From Haloparvum alkalitolerans (lineage in GTDB: Archaea > Halobacteriota > Halobacteria > Halobacteriales > Haloferacaceae), in the NCBI RefSeq assembly GCF_050122995.1, contig NZ_JBNLIA010000004.1, positions 124,001 to 188,000 on the forward strand: DNA of 64,000 nt, read 5' to 3'. Both the position numbers and the translations under genes were made by a program. Positions 24,243 through 32,739 of this stretch are shown here, piece after piece. The notes under the pieces are model-generated. The model saw only the letters and a list, made by a program, of their open reading frames with translations, did not search any database and had not been told where the DNA came from. The number at the start of each line of letters is the position of its first letter. Positions within the stretch are counted from its first letter, which is position 1.

Positions 24243-24677
24243 GTGGCGCTTCTCGACCACGTGCTGCTCCCGGTCGCGAGCGAGTCGGACGCACGAGCGA
24301 CGTGTGACGCGCTTCGCCCGCACGTGGACCGCATCCAGCGGGTCACCGCTCTCCACGTGATCGAGAAGGGCGGCGGGACCATGGACAAGGCGCCGCTGGA
24401 GAAGCGGCGCGAGGACGCGGCCGCCTGCCTCGCGGTCGTCGAGGCGGCCCTCGCGAGCGAGGTTGCCGTGGACACGCGGACGGCGTTCGGAACGGACGTC
24501 GTCGAGACGATCTTCGACGAGGCGGCGTCCGTCGGTGCGACCGCGGTCGTCGTACGTCCGCGGGGCGGGAGCCGGCTCGTTCAGTTCGTCGCCGGCGATA
24601 CCGCGGTGAAGCTCGTCACGGACCCAGCGGTTCCGGTGATCTCGCTCCCGGGCCTCGGCGCGGAGGACCACGGATGA
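24243..24677 (+). CDS. Universal stress protein (UspA family)
   Basis: A 144-residue single-domain Usp starting at GTG 24243 (MALLDHVLLPVASESDARATC). The core beta-alpha pattern, with VTALHVIEKGGG in the middle and ATAVVVRPRGGSRLVQFVAGDTAVKLV at the C-terminus, matches the ATP-type loop region only loosely: G-x2-G-x9-G is degenerate. It overlaps the next gene, an APC permease carrying two more Usp domains, by 4 bp. The stand-alone subunit may pair with those domains and regulate transport. Confidence 0.85.
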   Translation: MALLDHVLLPVASESDARATCDALRPHVDRIQRVTALHVIEKGGGTMDKAPLEKRREDAAACLAVVEAALASEVAVDTRTAFGTDVVETIFDEAASVGATAVVVRPRGGSRLVQFVAGDTAVKLVTDPAVPVISLPGLGAEDHG

Positions 24678-26890
24678 CCGACGAAGAACTGGCGAAGGAC
24701 CTGGGGTTGGTCTCGGCGATGACCATCGGGATCGGAACGATGATCGGCGCCGGCATCTTCGTGCTCCCCGGCGTCGCCGCGCAGGCGGCGGGCCCCATCG
24801 TCGTGGTCTCGTTCGTGGTCGGCGGGCTCGTGGCGATGGTCAACGCCCTCTCCGTCTCCGAGCTCGGCACGGCGATGCCGAAGGCCGGCGGCGGCTACTA
24901 CTACGTGAACCGGGCGCTCGGTCCCCTGTTCGGCTCGATCGCCGGGATGGGCGACTGGATGGGGCTCGCGTTCGCCTCCGCGTTCTACAGCATCGGGTTC
25001 GGTCAGTACCTCGCCACGCTGGCGCCGATGCCGAGCGTGCTGTTCCTCACTGACGTGCAGGTCGGCGCGCTGTTCGCGGGCGCCGCGTTCGTCCTCGTGA
25101 ACTACGTCGGCGCGAAGGAGACCGGCGGGGTGCAGACGGTCATCGTGACGCTGCTTCTGGGGATCCTGACGCTGTTCGCAGTCCGCGGCTGGCTCGCGTT
25201 CGACGCCGCGACCCTGCTCGGCACTGACGGCGTCGCGCCGATGGGCTACGGGGCCATTCTACCGGGGACGGCTCTCGTATTCGTTTCCTTCCTCGGGTAC
25301 GCGAAGATCGCCACGGTCGCCGAGGAGCTGAAGAACCCGGGCAGAAACCTCCCGATCGCCGTCATCGGAAGCGTGGCGATCGTGACCGTCATCTACGCCG
25401 TGCTCGTGTCGATCATGCTCGGCGTCGTGCCGTGGACCGATCTCAGCACCAGCGCGCCGCTGACGCAGGCGACGGAGGTCGCATTCGCGGGCGAGTACGG
25501 GGCGATCGCGGTGGGGATAGTCACCGTCGGGGCGCTCCTGGCGACGGCCTCGAGCGCCAACGCCTCGATCCTCGCGTCCGCGCGGATCAACTTCGCGATG
25601 GGGCGAGACGGCATCGTCACCGACTGGCTCAACGACATCCACCCGAAGTTCGCGACGCCGTACCGGTCCATCGTGGTGACGGGCGCGATGATCCTCGCGT
25701 TCATCGCGCTGCTCGGACAGGACCTCGAGGTGCTGTCGAAGGCGGCGAGCGTGCTCCACCTCGTCGTCTACGCGCTGATGAACGCCGCTCTGATCGTCTT
25801 CCGGGAGACGGACGCGCCCGAGTACGACCCTGACTTCACCGTCCCGCTCTATCCGGTGACGCCGATCCTCGGGGTGGTGCTCTCGCTCGGGCTGCTCGCG
25901 TTCGTCGGGCTCCGCGAGCTCGCCCTCTCGGCCGTCTTCGTTGTCGGCTCCGTGCTGTGGTACGTCGCCTACGCGAACCGCCATACGGAGGGACAGGGGC
26001 TGCTCGGTCGTCACGTCTCGGCGGGCACGCAGGGCGAGGAGTCGGTCGCCACGACGCCGGACGCGGACGCGGGGCCGACGGTCATGGTCGCGCTCTCGAA
26101 CCCGCGCACTGAGGGGCCGCTGATGACGCTCGCCGGCGCGCTCGCGAAGGCGAAGGGGGGGACCGTGTTCGCGACGCACGTCGTGCAGGTCCCCGACCAG
26201 ACGTCGCTGGCGGCCGCGGCCGAGCGCCGCCGGGGCGTGATGGACGAGTCCGAACGCCTGTTGGCCGAGGCCAGGGAGGACGCCGAACGGTTCGACGTCC
26301 CCGTCGAAACGCGGACGATCCTCTCCCACCAGGGCGTCGCGGAGGTGTTCGACGCCGCGCGGGACCACGAGGCCGACACCCTCATCATGGGCTACGGCGG
26401 CACGCGGCTGGCCGGCGGGCGCGCGGAGGGGACGCTCGACGAACTCGCGCAGAGCCTCCCGTGTGACGTGCTCGTGCTCAACGAGCGGTCGTTCGACCCG
26501 AGCGAGGTGCTGCTCCCGACCGCGGGCGGCTACTCCTCCGACCTGTCCGCGGAGGTCGCCCGCGCGCTCCGGGACGCGGTCGGCGCGAACGTCACGCTGC
26601 TGTACGTCGCCGACGACCGCGAGACGGGCCGGGCGTTCCTCGGCGAGTGGGCCGCCGAACACGACCTCGACGACGCGGAGATCCGCGTCGAGACGGGGGC
26701 GGTCGAACCGGCGATCAGAAGGGCCGCGGCCGACCGGACCCTCGTCGTCGTCGGGGCGACCGAACAGGGCTTGCTCTCGCGCGTTGTGCAGGGCTCCCTC
26801 GCGCTCTCGGTGCTCGAGAACCTCGACGCGTCGGTCCTGCTCGCGGAGCGCCCCACCTCGCGGTCCCTCCGCGAGCGGCTGTTCCGCTGA
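24674..26890 (+). CDS. APC-family amino acid permease with two C-terminal Usp domains
   Basis: A 738-residue protein. Residues about 10-440 are an APC-superfamily transporter with 12 predicted helices: GLVSAMTIGIGTMIGAGIFVLPGVAAQ is the helix 1 signature, followed by SELGTAMPKAGGGYYYVNRALG. From about 470 come two tandem universal-stress domains (TVMVALSNPRTEGPLMTLAG and SFDPSEVLLPTAGGYSSDL). The last ends VVGATEQGLLSRVVQGSLALSVL, a close match to the Usp nucleotide loop. Such permease-Usp fusions are common in haloarchaea and are thought to import amino acids or other cations under energy or stress control. Substrate is unknown. It is probably controlled by the divergent Lrp/TrkA-C protein. 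Confidence 0.92.
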   Translation: MTDEELAKDLGLVSAMTIGIGTMIGAGIFVLPGVAAQAAGPIVVVSFVVGGLVAMVNALSVSELGTAMPKAGGGYYYVNRALGPLFGSIAGMGDWMGLAFASAFYSIGFGQYLATLAPMPSVLFLTDVQVGALFAGAAFVLVNYVGAKETGGVQTVIVTLLLGILTLFAVRGWLAFDAATLLGTDGVAPMGYGAILPGTALVFVSFLGYAKIATVAEELKNPGRNLPIAVIGSVAIVTVIYAVLVSIMLGVVPWTDLSTSAPLTQATEVAFAGEYGAIAVGIVTVGALLATASSANASILASARINFAMGRDGIVTDWLNDIHPKFATPYRSIVVTGAMILAFIALLGQDLEVLSKAASVLHLVVYALMNAALIVFRETDAPEYDPDFTVPLYPVTPILGVVLSLGLLAFVGLRELALSAVFVVGSVLWYVAYANRHTEGQGLLGRHVSAGTQGEESVATTPDADAGPTVMVALSNPRTEGPLMTLAGALAKAKGGTVFATHVVQVPDQTSLAAAAERRRGVMDESERLLAEAREDAERFDVPVETRTILSHQGVAEVFDAARDHEADTLIMGYGGTRLAGGRAEGTLDELAQSLPCDVLVLNERSFDPSEVLLPTAGGYSSDLSAEVARALRDAVGANVTLLYVADDRETGRAFLGEWAAEHDLDDAEIRVETGAVEPAIRRAAADRTLVVVGATEQGLLSRVVQGSLALSVLENLDASVLLAERPTSRSLRERLFR

Positions 26891-26979
26891 CCGGCGCCCG
26901 GCTTGGGTTCCTCCGGCCGCCCCGGCCGGCCCCGGCCGGCTCCGGTGGCTACATGGGGCGTCTCCGCGAGTGAGCGAGC

Positions 26980-27375
26980 ATGCCCGCTTTCACGACGGAG
27001 ATCGACGTGCGGTTCCGGGACATCGACGCGATGGGCCACGTCAACAACGCGGTGTACGCCACCTACACGGAGCAGGCGCGGACGGACTACTTCAGGGAGG
27101 TGACCGACCGCGGTCTCGACGGGATCCCGAGCGTGCTGGCGACGCTGTCGGTGGACTTCCGGGCGCCCGTCACGCTGGAGGAGGGATCGGTGACCGTCTC
27201 GCTCGACGTGCCGGAGCTCGGCCGGTCGTCGATCCCGATGTCCTACGAGATCAGGACGGAGAAGGGCGTCGCGGCGGAGGCCGAGACGGTGCAGGTCATC
27301 GTCGACGAGGACGGCTCCTCGATGCCGATCCCCGACGATCTCCGGTCGGCGATCGAGGCGTATCACGACCTCTGA
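26980..27375 (+). CDS. Acyl-CoA thioesterase, 4HBT hotdog family
   Basis: A 131-residue hotdog-fold protein. RFRDIDAMGHVNNAVYATY (11-29) is the thioesterase signature with D16 as the likely catalytic residue, and the rest (FRAPVTLEEGSVTVSLDV, SYEIRTEKGVAAEAETVQVIVD) fits the beta-sheet of the 4-hydroxybenzoyl-CoA thioesterase group. It hydrolyses acyl- or aroyl-CoA; substrate range is not predictable. It stands 89 bp after the permease and is convergent with the peptidase gene. Confidence 0.9.
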   Translation: MPAFTTEIDVRFRDIDAMGHVNNAVYATYTEQARTDYFREVTDRGLDGIPSVLATLSVDFRAPVTLEEGSVTVSLDVPELGRSSIPMSYEIRTEKGVAAEAETVQVIVDEDGSSMPIPDDLRSAIEAYHDL

Positions 27376-27399
27376 GCTTCGAGGGGCGGGTCGGATCCG

Positions 27400-29574
27400 T
27401 TAGGAGTCGGCTGTCCCCGCCTCGTCGTCCGCCTCGACCGCGGGGTCGTGGCGCTCGAACCACTCCGTCAGTTCGCGGACGCGGTGAGTCGCGCGCTCGG
27501 GGTCGCCGACGTTGTGGTGTTCCTCCGGATAGACGACGAGGCGCGCGGGGACGCCCCGCTTCTTGACGCTCACGTAGAGCTGTTCGGCCTGCGAGGGGGG
27601 ACAGCGCCAGTCCTTCCCGCCAGCGGTGATCAGGAGGGGCGTGTCGATCGCGCCGGCGTCCGTGATCGAGGAGTGCTCGCGGTAGGCGTCGACGTTCTCC
27701 CACGGGAGTCCGAACTCCCACTGGTGCCAGTTGTGGTTGTCGTCCGTGCCGAACGTGGAGTAGAGGTCGTAGATCCCGTGTTCGGGCGCGGCCGCGGCGA
27801 ACCGGTCCGTCCGCGTGACGATGTGGGCGGTCGTGATCCCCCCGTAGGAGAAGCCGGTGACGAACAGCCGGTCGGGGTCGGCGTAGCCGCGGTCGACGAG
27901 GTGCTCGACGCCGGAAATCACGTCGTCGGACTCGAGTTCGCCGCGGGAGCCGTTGAGCGCCTCCGCGAACTCGCTGCCGTAGGAGGTGGAGCCGCGGTAG
28001 TTGACGCGGATCACGACGTAGCCCCGCGAGCACCAGTAGGCGTGCGGGAAGTGGAACGTCGGCGCGTCGTAGGACATCGGGCCGCCGTGGATCGCCGCGA
28101 CCGTCGGGGCCGGGTCGGGGTCGTCGGGGTCGAAGCCGGGCGGCCGGTAGACGACCGCCTCGACCGACTCGCCGTCCGAGTTCTCGAAGGCGACCCGCTC
28201 GCTCGTCGGCTGCTCGTGGGCGGTGAGGAACGACTCGTTGAGCAGCGAGAGCCGCCGGAGGTCCGCCTCGTCGGCGCCCGCGAGCGCGTCCGCGTCGACC
28301 GCGTACACGTCGGACCCGCCCTGGGGGCTGGAGAGGGTGCAGGCGACCGTGCCGCCGGCCATGTCGAACCGGCCGAGGGTGCGGTCGCGCCCCTGCGAGT
28401 CGAAGACGCGGACGGGCTCGTCGCGGTCCGCGCGCAGTTCGACGAGACGGGTCCAGCCCTCGTCGGCGACCGGGCAGACCAGCGTGTCCGCGTCGCGCCA
28501 CCGCGGCGCGCCGAACCGCGCGACCGTGCGGTCGAGCGACCCGGAGACGGAGGCCGGCCCCGGGTCCGCCTCCCTCCCGTCGGTCGCGTCCGGGCCGTCC
28601 GCCGCGACGTACACCTCCGTCGGCTGGTACCAGTTCGTCGGGTTGCCGCCGGCGAACGCCACCCGGTCGCCGGAGGGGGACCACTCGGGGCTCGAGCAGC
28701 GCAGCGTCCCGCCCGTGAGCCGCCGCCTGTCGGTGCCGTCGGGCGCGATGGTGTACACGTCGGCGGCGAGGGTGTCGTCGGGGTCGGTCGCCTCGCCCGG
28801 CGGGTCCTCCCGGTCGACGGAGACGTACGCGATCCGGTCATTCGCGCCCCACGCCGGCTGGAGGCCCATGATCGGCTCCGAGGAGCCCGCGCCGTAGGCG
28901 TCGTCGAGTCTGGTCTCCTCGCCGGTCGCGGCGTCGACGACGAACAGGTAGGTGGTGACGGTGTCGGTGAAGCCCACGCCGTCGAACTTGTGTTGGAGGC
29001 GCTCCGTCTCGACCGGACCGCCCTCCTCGCGGGCGTCGAGGTACTCGCGCTCCTCGACGGTCGGGTCGCGCGCGGAGATGACGAGCCGCTCGCCCTCGGG
29101 CCCCCAGTCGAACTCGCGGACGCCCTCCTCGCGGTCGGTCACCTGCCGGGCGTCGCCGCCGAGCGCGAGGTCGAAGACCCACACCTGCGGCTTCGGCTCG
29201 TCGTCGCCGTTCGGGCCGTCGTTCTCGTCGTCGTCCGCTCCCCCCTCGGCGTCTTCCTCGCCCGTCTCTTCGTCCGCCTCCTCGTCCGCGTCGCGTCCGC
29301 GCCCGCGGTCGAGGTCATCCTCGCGCGCCGCGAGGAAGGCCAGCCGCTCGCCGTCGGGGGACCACGCGGGAGCGCGAGCGTCCGACGCGCGCGAGAGGCG
29401 GTGGGGGTCACGAGACCCGTCCGCGGGCGCGACGTACAGCGCGCTGTGGCGCTCGTCCGGGTCGGGGTGCATCTCGTCCGCCACGAACGCGACGCGGTCG
29501 CCGTCCGGCGAGACCGCCACGTCGTTCGGCATGCGGAGGTCGTGGTACGCATCGAGCGGGATGGGGTCGGGCAT
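27400..29574 (-). CDS. S9-family serine peptidase (prolyl oligopeptidase type)
   Basis: A 724-residue protein starting at ATG 29574 (MPDPIPLDAYHDLRMPNDVA). The first ~430 residues form a beta-propeller with many acidic loops, including PDGDRVAFVADEMHPDP and SPDGERLAFLAAR blades. The C-terminal catalytic domain has S576 in GFSYGG, D655 in GGKDW and H686/687 in PEEHHNVG, a complete Ser-Asp-His triad. Such enzymes cleave short peptides after Pro or aromatic residues or act as acylaminoacyl-peptidases. No signal peptide is seen, so it is cytoplasmic. It is divergent from the six-gene operon starting at 29768. Confidence 0.93.
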   Translation of the reverse strand: MPDPIPLDAYHDLRMPNDVAVSPDGDRVAFVADEMHPDPDERHSALYVAPADGSRDPHRLSRASDARAPAWSPDGERLAFLAAREDDLDRGRGRDADEEADEETGEEDAEGGADDDENDGPNGDDEPKPQVWVFDLALGGDARQVTDREEGVREFDWGPEGERLVISARDPTVEEREYLDAREEGGPVETERLQHKFDGVGFTDTVTTYLFVVDAATGEETRLDDAYGAGSSEPIMGLQPAWGANDRIAYVSVDREDPPGEATDPDDTLAADVYTIAPDGTDRRRLTGGTLRCSSPEWSPSGDRVAFAGGNPTNWYQPTEVYVAADGPDATDGREADPGPASVSGSLDRTVARFGAPRWRDADTLVCPVADEGWTRLVELRADRDEPVRVFDSQGRDRTLGRFDMAGGTVACTLSSPQGGSDVYAVDADALAGADEADLRRLSLLNESFLTAHEQPTSERVAFENSDGESVEAVVYRPPGFDPDDPDPAPTVAAIHGGPMSYDAPTFHFPHAYWCSRGYVVIRVNYRGSTSYGSEFAEALNGSRGELESDDVISGVEHLVDRGYADPDRLFVTGFSYGGITTAHIVTRTDRFAAAAPEHGIYDLYSTFGTDDNHNWHQWEFGLPWENVDAYREHSSITDAGAIDTPLLITAGGKDWRCPPSQAEQLYVSVKKRGVPARLVVYPEEHHNVGDPERATHRVRELTEWFERHDPAVEADDEAGTADS

Positions 29575-29744
29575 GGGGCGCCGTACCCGGGCCGCCCAAT
29601 TGGGTGTTTGGGTGGCGGCGGGTTGCGTGCGTCCCGCTCGCGGCCGACTCGCGGCCGCGCCGGTCGGGGTCGGCACACGTCCGGCGACGGCGGGTCGATG
29701 CGGGTTCGGAACTCCCGGCTGATGTCAGATATAATATGACGTTG

Positions 29745-29753
29745 GATATAAGT
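29745..29753 (+). promoter_or_regulatory. TATA-like box of the six-gene operon
   Basis: GATATAAGT is centred near 29749, so transcription should begin about 29776, almost exactly at a GTG (29777) in frame with the first gene. A second AT-rich box, GATATAATATG, lies at about 29728-29738. The interval 29575-29767 also holds the divergent peptidase promoter. Confidence 0.5.
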
Positions 29754-29767
29754 GAGTCCGACTCGGT

Positions 29768-31690
29768 GTGCGTTCTGTGTCATCTGGTGACAAAAGTCAC
29801 GTCCCTGTCAGGCGATCGGACGACGCGTCCGGTCGGGGGGCGGTCCGAGCCGACGGTGGTGTGGATCTGGAGCCGCCCCCGGTCGAGGGGTCCCGGGAGT
29901 ACGCGACCGCGCTGGATCGGCTGACCCGGCTGGACCGGCAGCTCGGGTCGGATCCGGAATCGCTGGACCGGCCGGCGGTCGTTCAGGCGGTCGATCGGTT
30001 CCTTCGCGTCGACTATCGCGGCGGTGGCTACGCGTCGGGCCTCGTGGAGGCGGCGAGACTGATCGTCGAGTTCCGCCTCGGGGCCGAGGACCTCCCCGAC
30101 GTCGACGTTCCGCGGAGTCCCCACGACGACCTCCTCGACTGGTGTCTGACGGCCGGTCGCGGGGACGCGTCCGGCGGCCTCGACGCGGACCGCTTCGAGT
30201 TCTGCATGGCGCGGTCGGAGTGGCGCCGGTTGCTGTTGCGGACGGTGGCCATCCACGGCGCGAGCGTCCCGCTGACCGACGACCAGATCGCTCGTCTCTC
30301 GACGCTGGACGTCGGTTCGGTGCCGGTCGTCCCCGTCGCGAGGGCGTTACGGGAGCGCGGGCGGCCGGACGCGGCTGCCGACCTGGTGGCCGAGGCGCTG
30401 GACGCCCGCACCTCGCTGCGGACGCCGGTCCCGCTGCTCGCGGTCGCGGACGACCTGGGCCTCGAGGAGCGATTTCGACGACATCTCCGGGGCAGCCTGA
30501 ACCGCTGGGAGCCGGAACAGGGGGTCGACCGGCTGGAGTCGCTCGTGGAGTTCGGCCGCCGAGCGGAGTGCTACCCGGAGATCGTCCTCGCGGTCGAGCG
30601 GTGGCTCCGCGAGTGCGAGCCCGATCCGGCGGATATCGACGGGCGCCTGATCGCCGCCTCCATCGAGGCGCTGCTGTGCGGGACCGACACCGGCCGCGAG
30701 GACGCGCTCGAACTCTACCGAACGTACCTCTTCCCCGCGGCGGAGCTGTTCGACGTCGGCCCCGAGCTGTTCGAGGCGGCGGATGCGGCGGGGCGCCGGG
30801 AGATCGCGACCGACGTGTTGACCGCGTACGACGCCGACACCTACGTCTCGGGCGAGAGCGACCGAGAGACCGGGATGATGGCCGCCAGGGCGGCCGAAAC
30901 CGACGAGCGCTGGCACGACGCGTTCGACGTCTGGGCGGCGCTGCTGGAGGACCATCCCGACCCGGCCGTGTGTCGGAACGCGGTCGAGAACAGGCTCCGG
31001 GTCGGCGACCTCGAGACCGCCGAGGAGTACGTCGAACGGCTCGAGGAGGAGTTCGGCCAGGAGGTCCGAGCGGCCCGGTTCCTCATGCGGATCGGGAGCC
31101 GGCGCAACAACGCCAGACGGGTGGTCGAGGTCGCGGAGTCGACCGACGGCGTCTTCCCCGACGCGTCGGAGGACGATGCCGAGGCCGTGGCGACGGCATA
31201 CGTCGAGTCGCTCGCCGGCCTGGGTCGGTGGGAGCGGCTCGAGTCGTTCCTCGAGGACGACGCGGCGCTGTCGAACAGGGACCGCCGGTTCTACGACCGG
31301 CTGTCGAGGTTGATGCAGTACGTTCAGGAGGACGGTGCCGCCGTCGACGGGCAGACCGCGGTCGACGTCACGGAACGACTGCTGGCGGCGCCCATCGACA
31401 CCTCGGAGCTACAGCTCCTGTTGAACCTCGGCGTCGTGCGGAAGGTGGCGGACCGGGTTCGCACGGAGCACCCGGACCTCGAGGAGCGGCTCGACGTCGT
31501 GGAGGGGTTAGTCGATATCCTGGTCTCGCTCCACGCCGAGCGGTTCATCGACGAACTGAGCGAGGCCGGCGTCGACACGGACGGCTTCGAACGGAACCTG
31601 GCGGAGTCCGACCTCAGACGGGGCGGACGGCAGCTGCTGACGGAGCTCGAACGGGAGGCCCGGCGCGCGGGCATCACGGAGGCACACTGA
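29768..31690 (+). CDS. Operon gene 1: all-helical repeat protein, function unknown
   Basis: A protein of up to 640 residues. From about residue 40 to the end it is a chain of amphipathic helix pairs like TPR/HEAT-type repeats (LYRTYLFPAAELFDVGPELF, WHDAFDVWAALLEDHPDPAV, RVGDLETAEEYVERLEEEF), with no enzymatic motif, signal peptide or membrane helix. It is probably a scaffold or protein-binding solenoid. The start is uncertain: GTG codons at 29768, 29777 and 29861 are in frame, and the TATA position favours 29777. The first ~30 residues are low complexity. The next gene starts 3 bp after its stop, so it is co-transcribed with the other five. Confidence 0.75.
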   Translation: MRSVSSGDKSHVPVRRSDDASGRGAVRADGGVDLEPPPVEGSREYATALDRLTRLDRQLGSDPESLDRPAVVQAVDRFLRVDYRGGGYASGLVEAARLIVEFRLGAEDLPDVDVPRSPHDDLLDWCLTAGRGDASGGLDADRFEFCMARSEWRRLLLRTVAIHGASVPLTDDQIARLSTLDVGSVPVVPVARALRERGRPDAAADLVAEALDARTSLRTPVPLLAVADDLGLEERFRRHLRGSLNRWEPEQGVDRLESLVEFGRRAECYPEIVLAVERWLRECEPDPADIDGRLIAASIEALLCGTDTGREDALELYRTYLFPAAELFDVGPELFEAADAAGRREIATDVLTAYDADTYVSGESDRETGMMAARAAETDERWHDAFDVWAALLEDHPDPAVCRNAVENRLRVGDLETAEEYVERLEEEFGQEVRAARFLMRIGSRRNNARRVVEVAESTDGVFPDASEDDAEAVATAYVESLAGLGRWERLESFLEDDAALSNRDRRFYDRLSRLMQYVQEDGAAVDGQTAVDVTERLLAAPIDTSELQLLLNLGVVRKVADRVRTEHPDLEERLDVVEGLVDILVSLHAERFIDELSEAGVDTDGFERNLAESDLRRGGRQLLTELEREARRAGITEAH

Positions 31691-31692
31691 TC

Positions 31693-32739
31693 ATGGTAAC
31701 TACTGGAAACCTACTCATCGTCGCATCGATCCTGGTCGGAACCGGCGGTCTCGGGGCGGTCCTCTACCGCTCCCAACAGCAGGAGCAGGCACAGCTCGAG
31801 TCCCTCGAGGACGAGATGAAGGGGGCGTTAGACGACAACGCGGACCGCATCGAGGCGTCGGTCGACCAGGCGGTGACCGAGCAGGTCGACAAGCTCGAGG
31901 AGTCACAACAGGAGCTCAACGAGATCGGCGACGACTTCGAGGCGGTCTTCGACCGGATGGACGAGGCGGTCGGCGGGTTCTCCGCTGCGATCGGCACCGT
32001 CGATGACTTCGAGGGGCTCCGGCAGTGGGGCGAGACGCTCGACGACGCCGCCGAGCCCGTCGAGCGCGTCGCGAACAACGTCGAGACCTGGCGGCAGGAA
32101 CAGCAGCAGCTGCTCGACGAGACGACGGACATCCTCACCGAATGGGCCGCCCAGCACCGGCGCGTCGAGGAGGTGTACGAGGAGTCCATGGAGGGGCTCG
32201 AGGAGTGGCAGACCGAACACACGATCACCCAGCGGGAGAACTCCGAGGCGCTCAAGTCCCGCCTGGAGCAGCTCCAGGAGAACTCCGAGGCGATGCGGCG
32301 GACGGTGGAGCAGCTGAACGAGACCATCCAGAAGGAGGCGGAGACGCGGGAGATGCTCGCGCAGGACGTCCCCGAGACGCTGGCCGGCCTCGAGGAGGTC
32401 AGCGAGACCCTCTCGGACCTGAACCAGCGGCAGTCGCAGGCGATACAGAAGCTGGACGGCATCGCGACGCCGATGGAGGAGGCGGCCTCCGAGTTCGAGC
32501 GCCAGTCCGCGGAGGTCCTCGACCAGATCCGCCAGCAGGCCGACCGGAACCGGACCGTCCAGGACGAGGTCTCGGAGGCGATCCGGAACTCGAACCAGGA
32601 TCTCGCCTCGAGCGTCGACGAGCTGCAGGCCACGGTCGCCGAGCTCGAGGCGACCCAGACGCCCGCCGCGCTGGAGTACGCGAAGGTCGCGCTCCTCGCC
32701 GTCACCGCCGCGGGGGTCCTCGCCGTCGCCTTCCTATGA
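31693..32739 (+). CDS. Operon gene 2: coiled-coil protein with hydrophobic ends
   Basis: A 348-residue protein starting at ATG 31693. Residues 6-24 (NLLIVASILVGTGGLGAVLY) are a membrane helix. Residues 27-325 are almost uninterrupted charged helix rich in Q and E with heptad-like spacing (RENSEALKSRLEQLQENSEA, VSETLSDLNQRQSQAIQKLD). The last ~22 residues, YAKVALLAVTAAGVLAVAFL, are again hydrophobic and end the protein. It looks like a coiled-coil rod with both ends in the membrane, or an N-terminal anchor with a C-terminal tail anchor. A chemotaxis-like receptor is excluded: the conserved signalling hairpin tip is missing. It overlaps the next gene by 4 bp. Confidence 0.8.
   Translation: MVTTGNLLIVASILVGTGGLGAVLYRSQQQEQAQLESLEDEMKGALDDNADRIEASVDQAVTEQVDKLEESQQELNEIGDDFEAVFDRMDEAVGGFSAAIGTVDDFEGLRQWGETLDDAAEPVERVANNVETWRQEQQQLLDETTDILTEWAAQHRRVEEVYEESMEGLEEWQTEHTITQRENSEALKSRLEQLQENSEAMRRTVEQLNETIQKEAETREMLAQDVPETLAGLEEVSETLSDLNQRQSQAIQKLDGIATPMEEAASEFERQSAEVLDQIRQQADRNRTVQDEVSEAIRNSNQDLASSVDELQATVAELEATQTPAALEYAKVALLAVTAAGVLAVAFL

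Noticed and set aside
27448..29739. A 763-codon open frame opposite the S9 peptidase
   Set aside because: Antisense shadow of a gene with a complete catalytic triad; no recognisable motif in the frame.
31693..32739. Methyl-accepting chemotaxis protein
   Set aside because: The highly conserved signalling-tip sequence and HAMP domain are missing.
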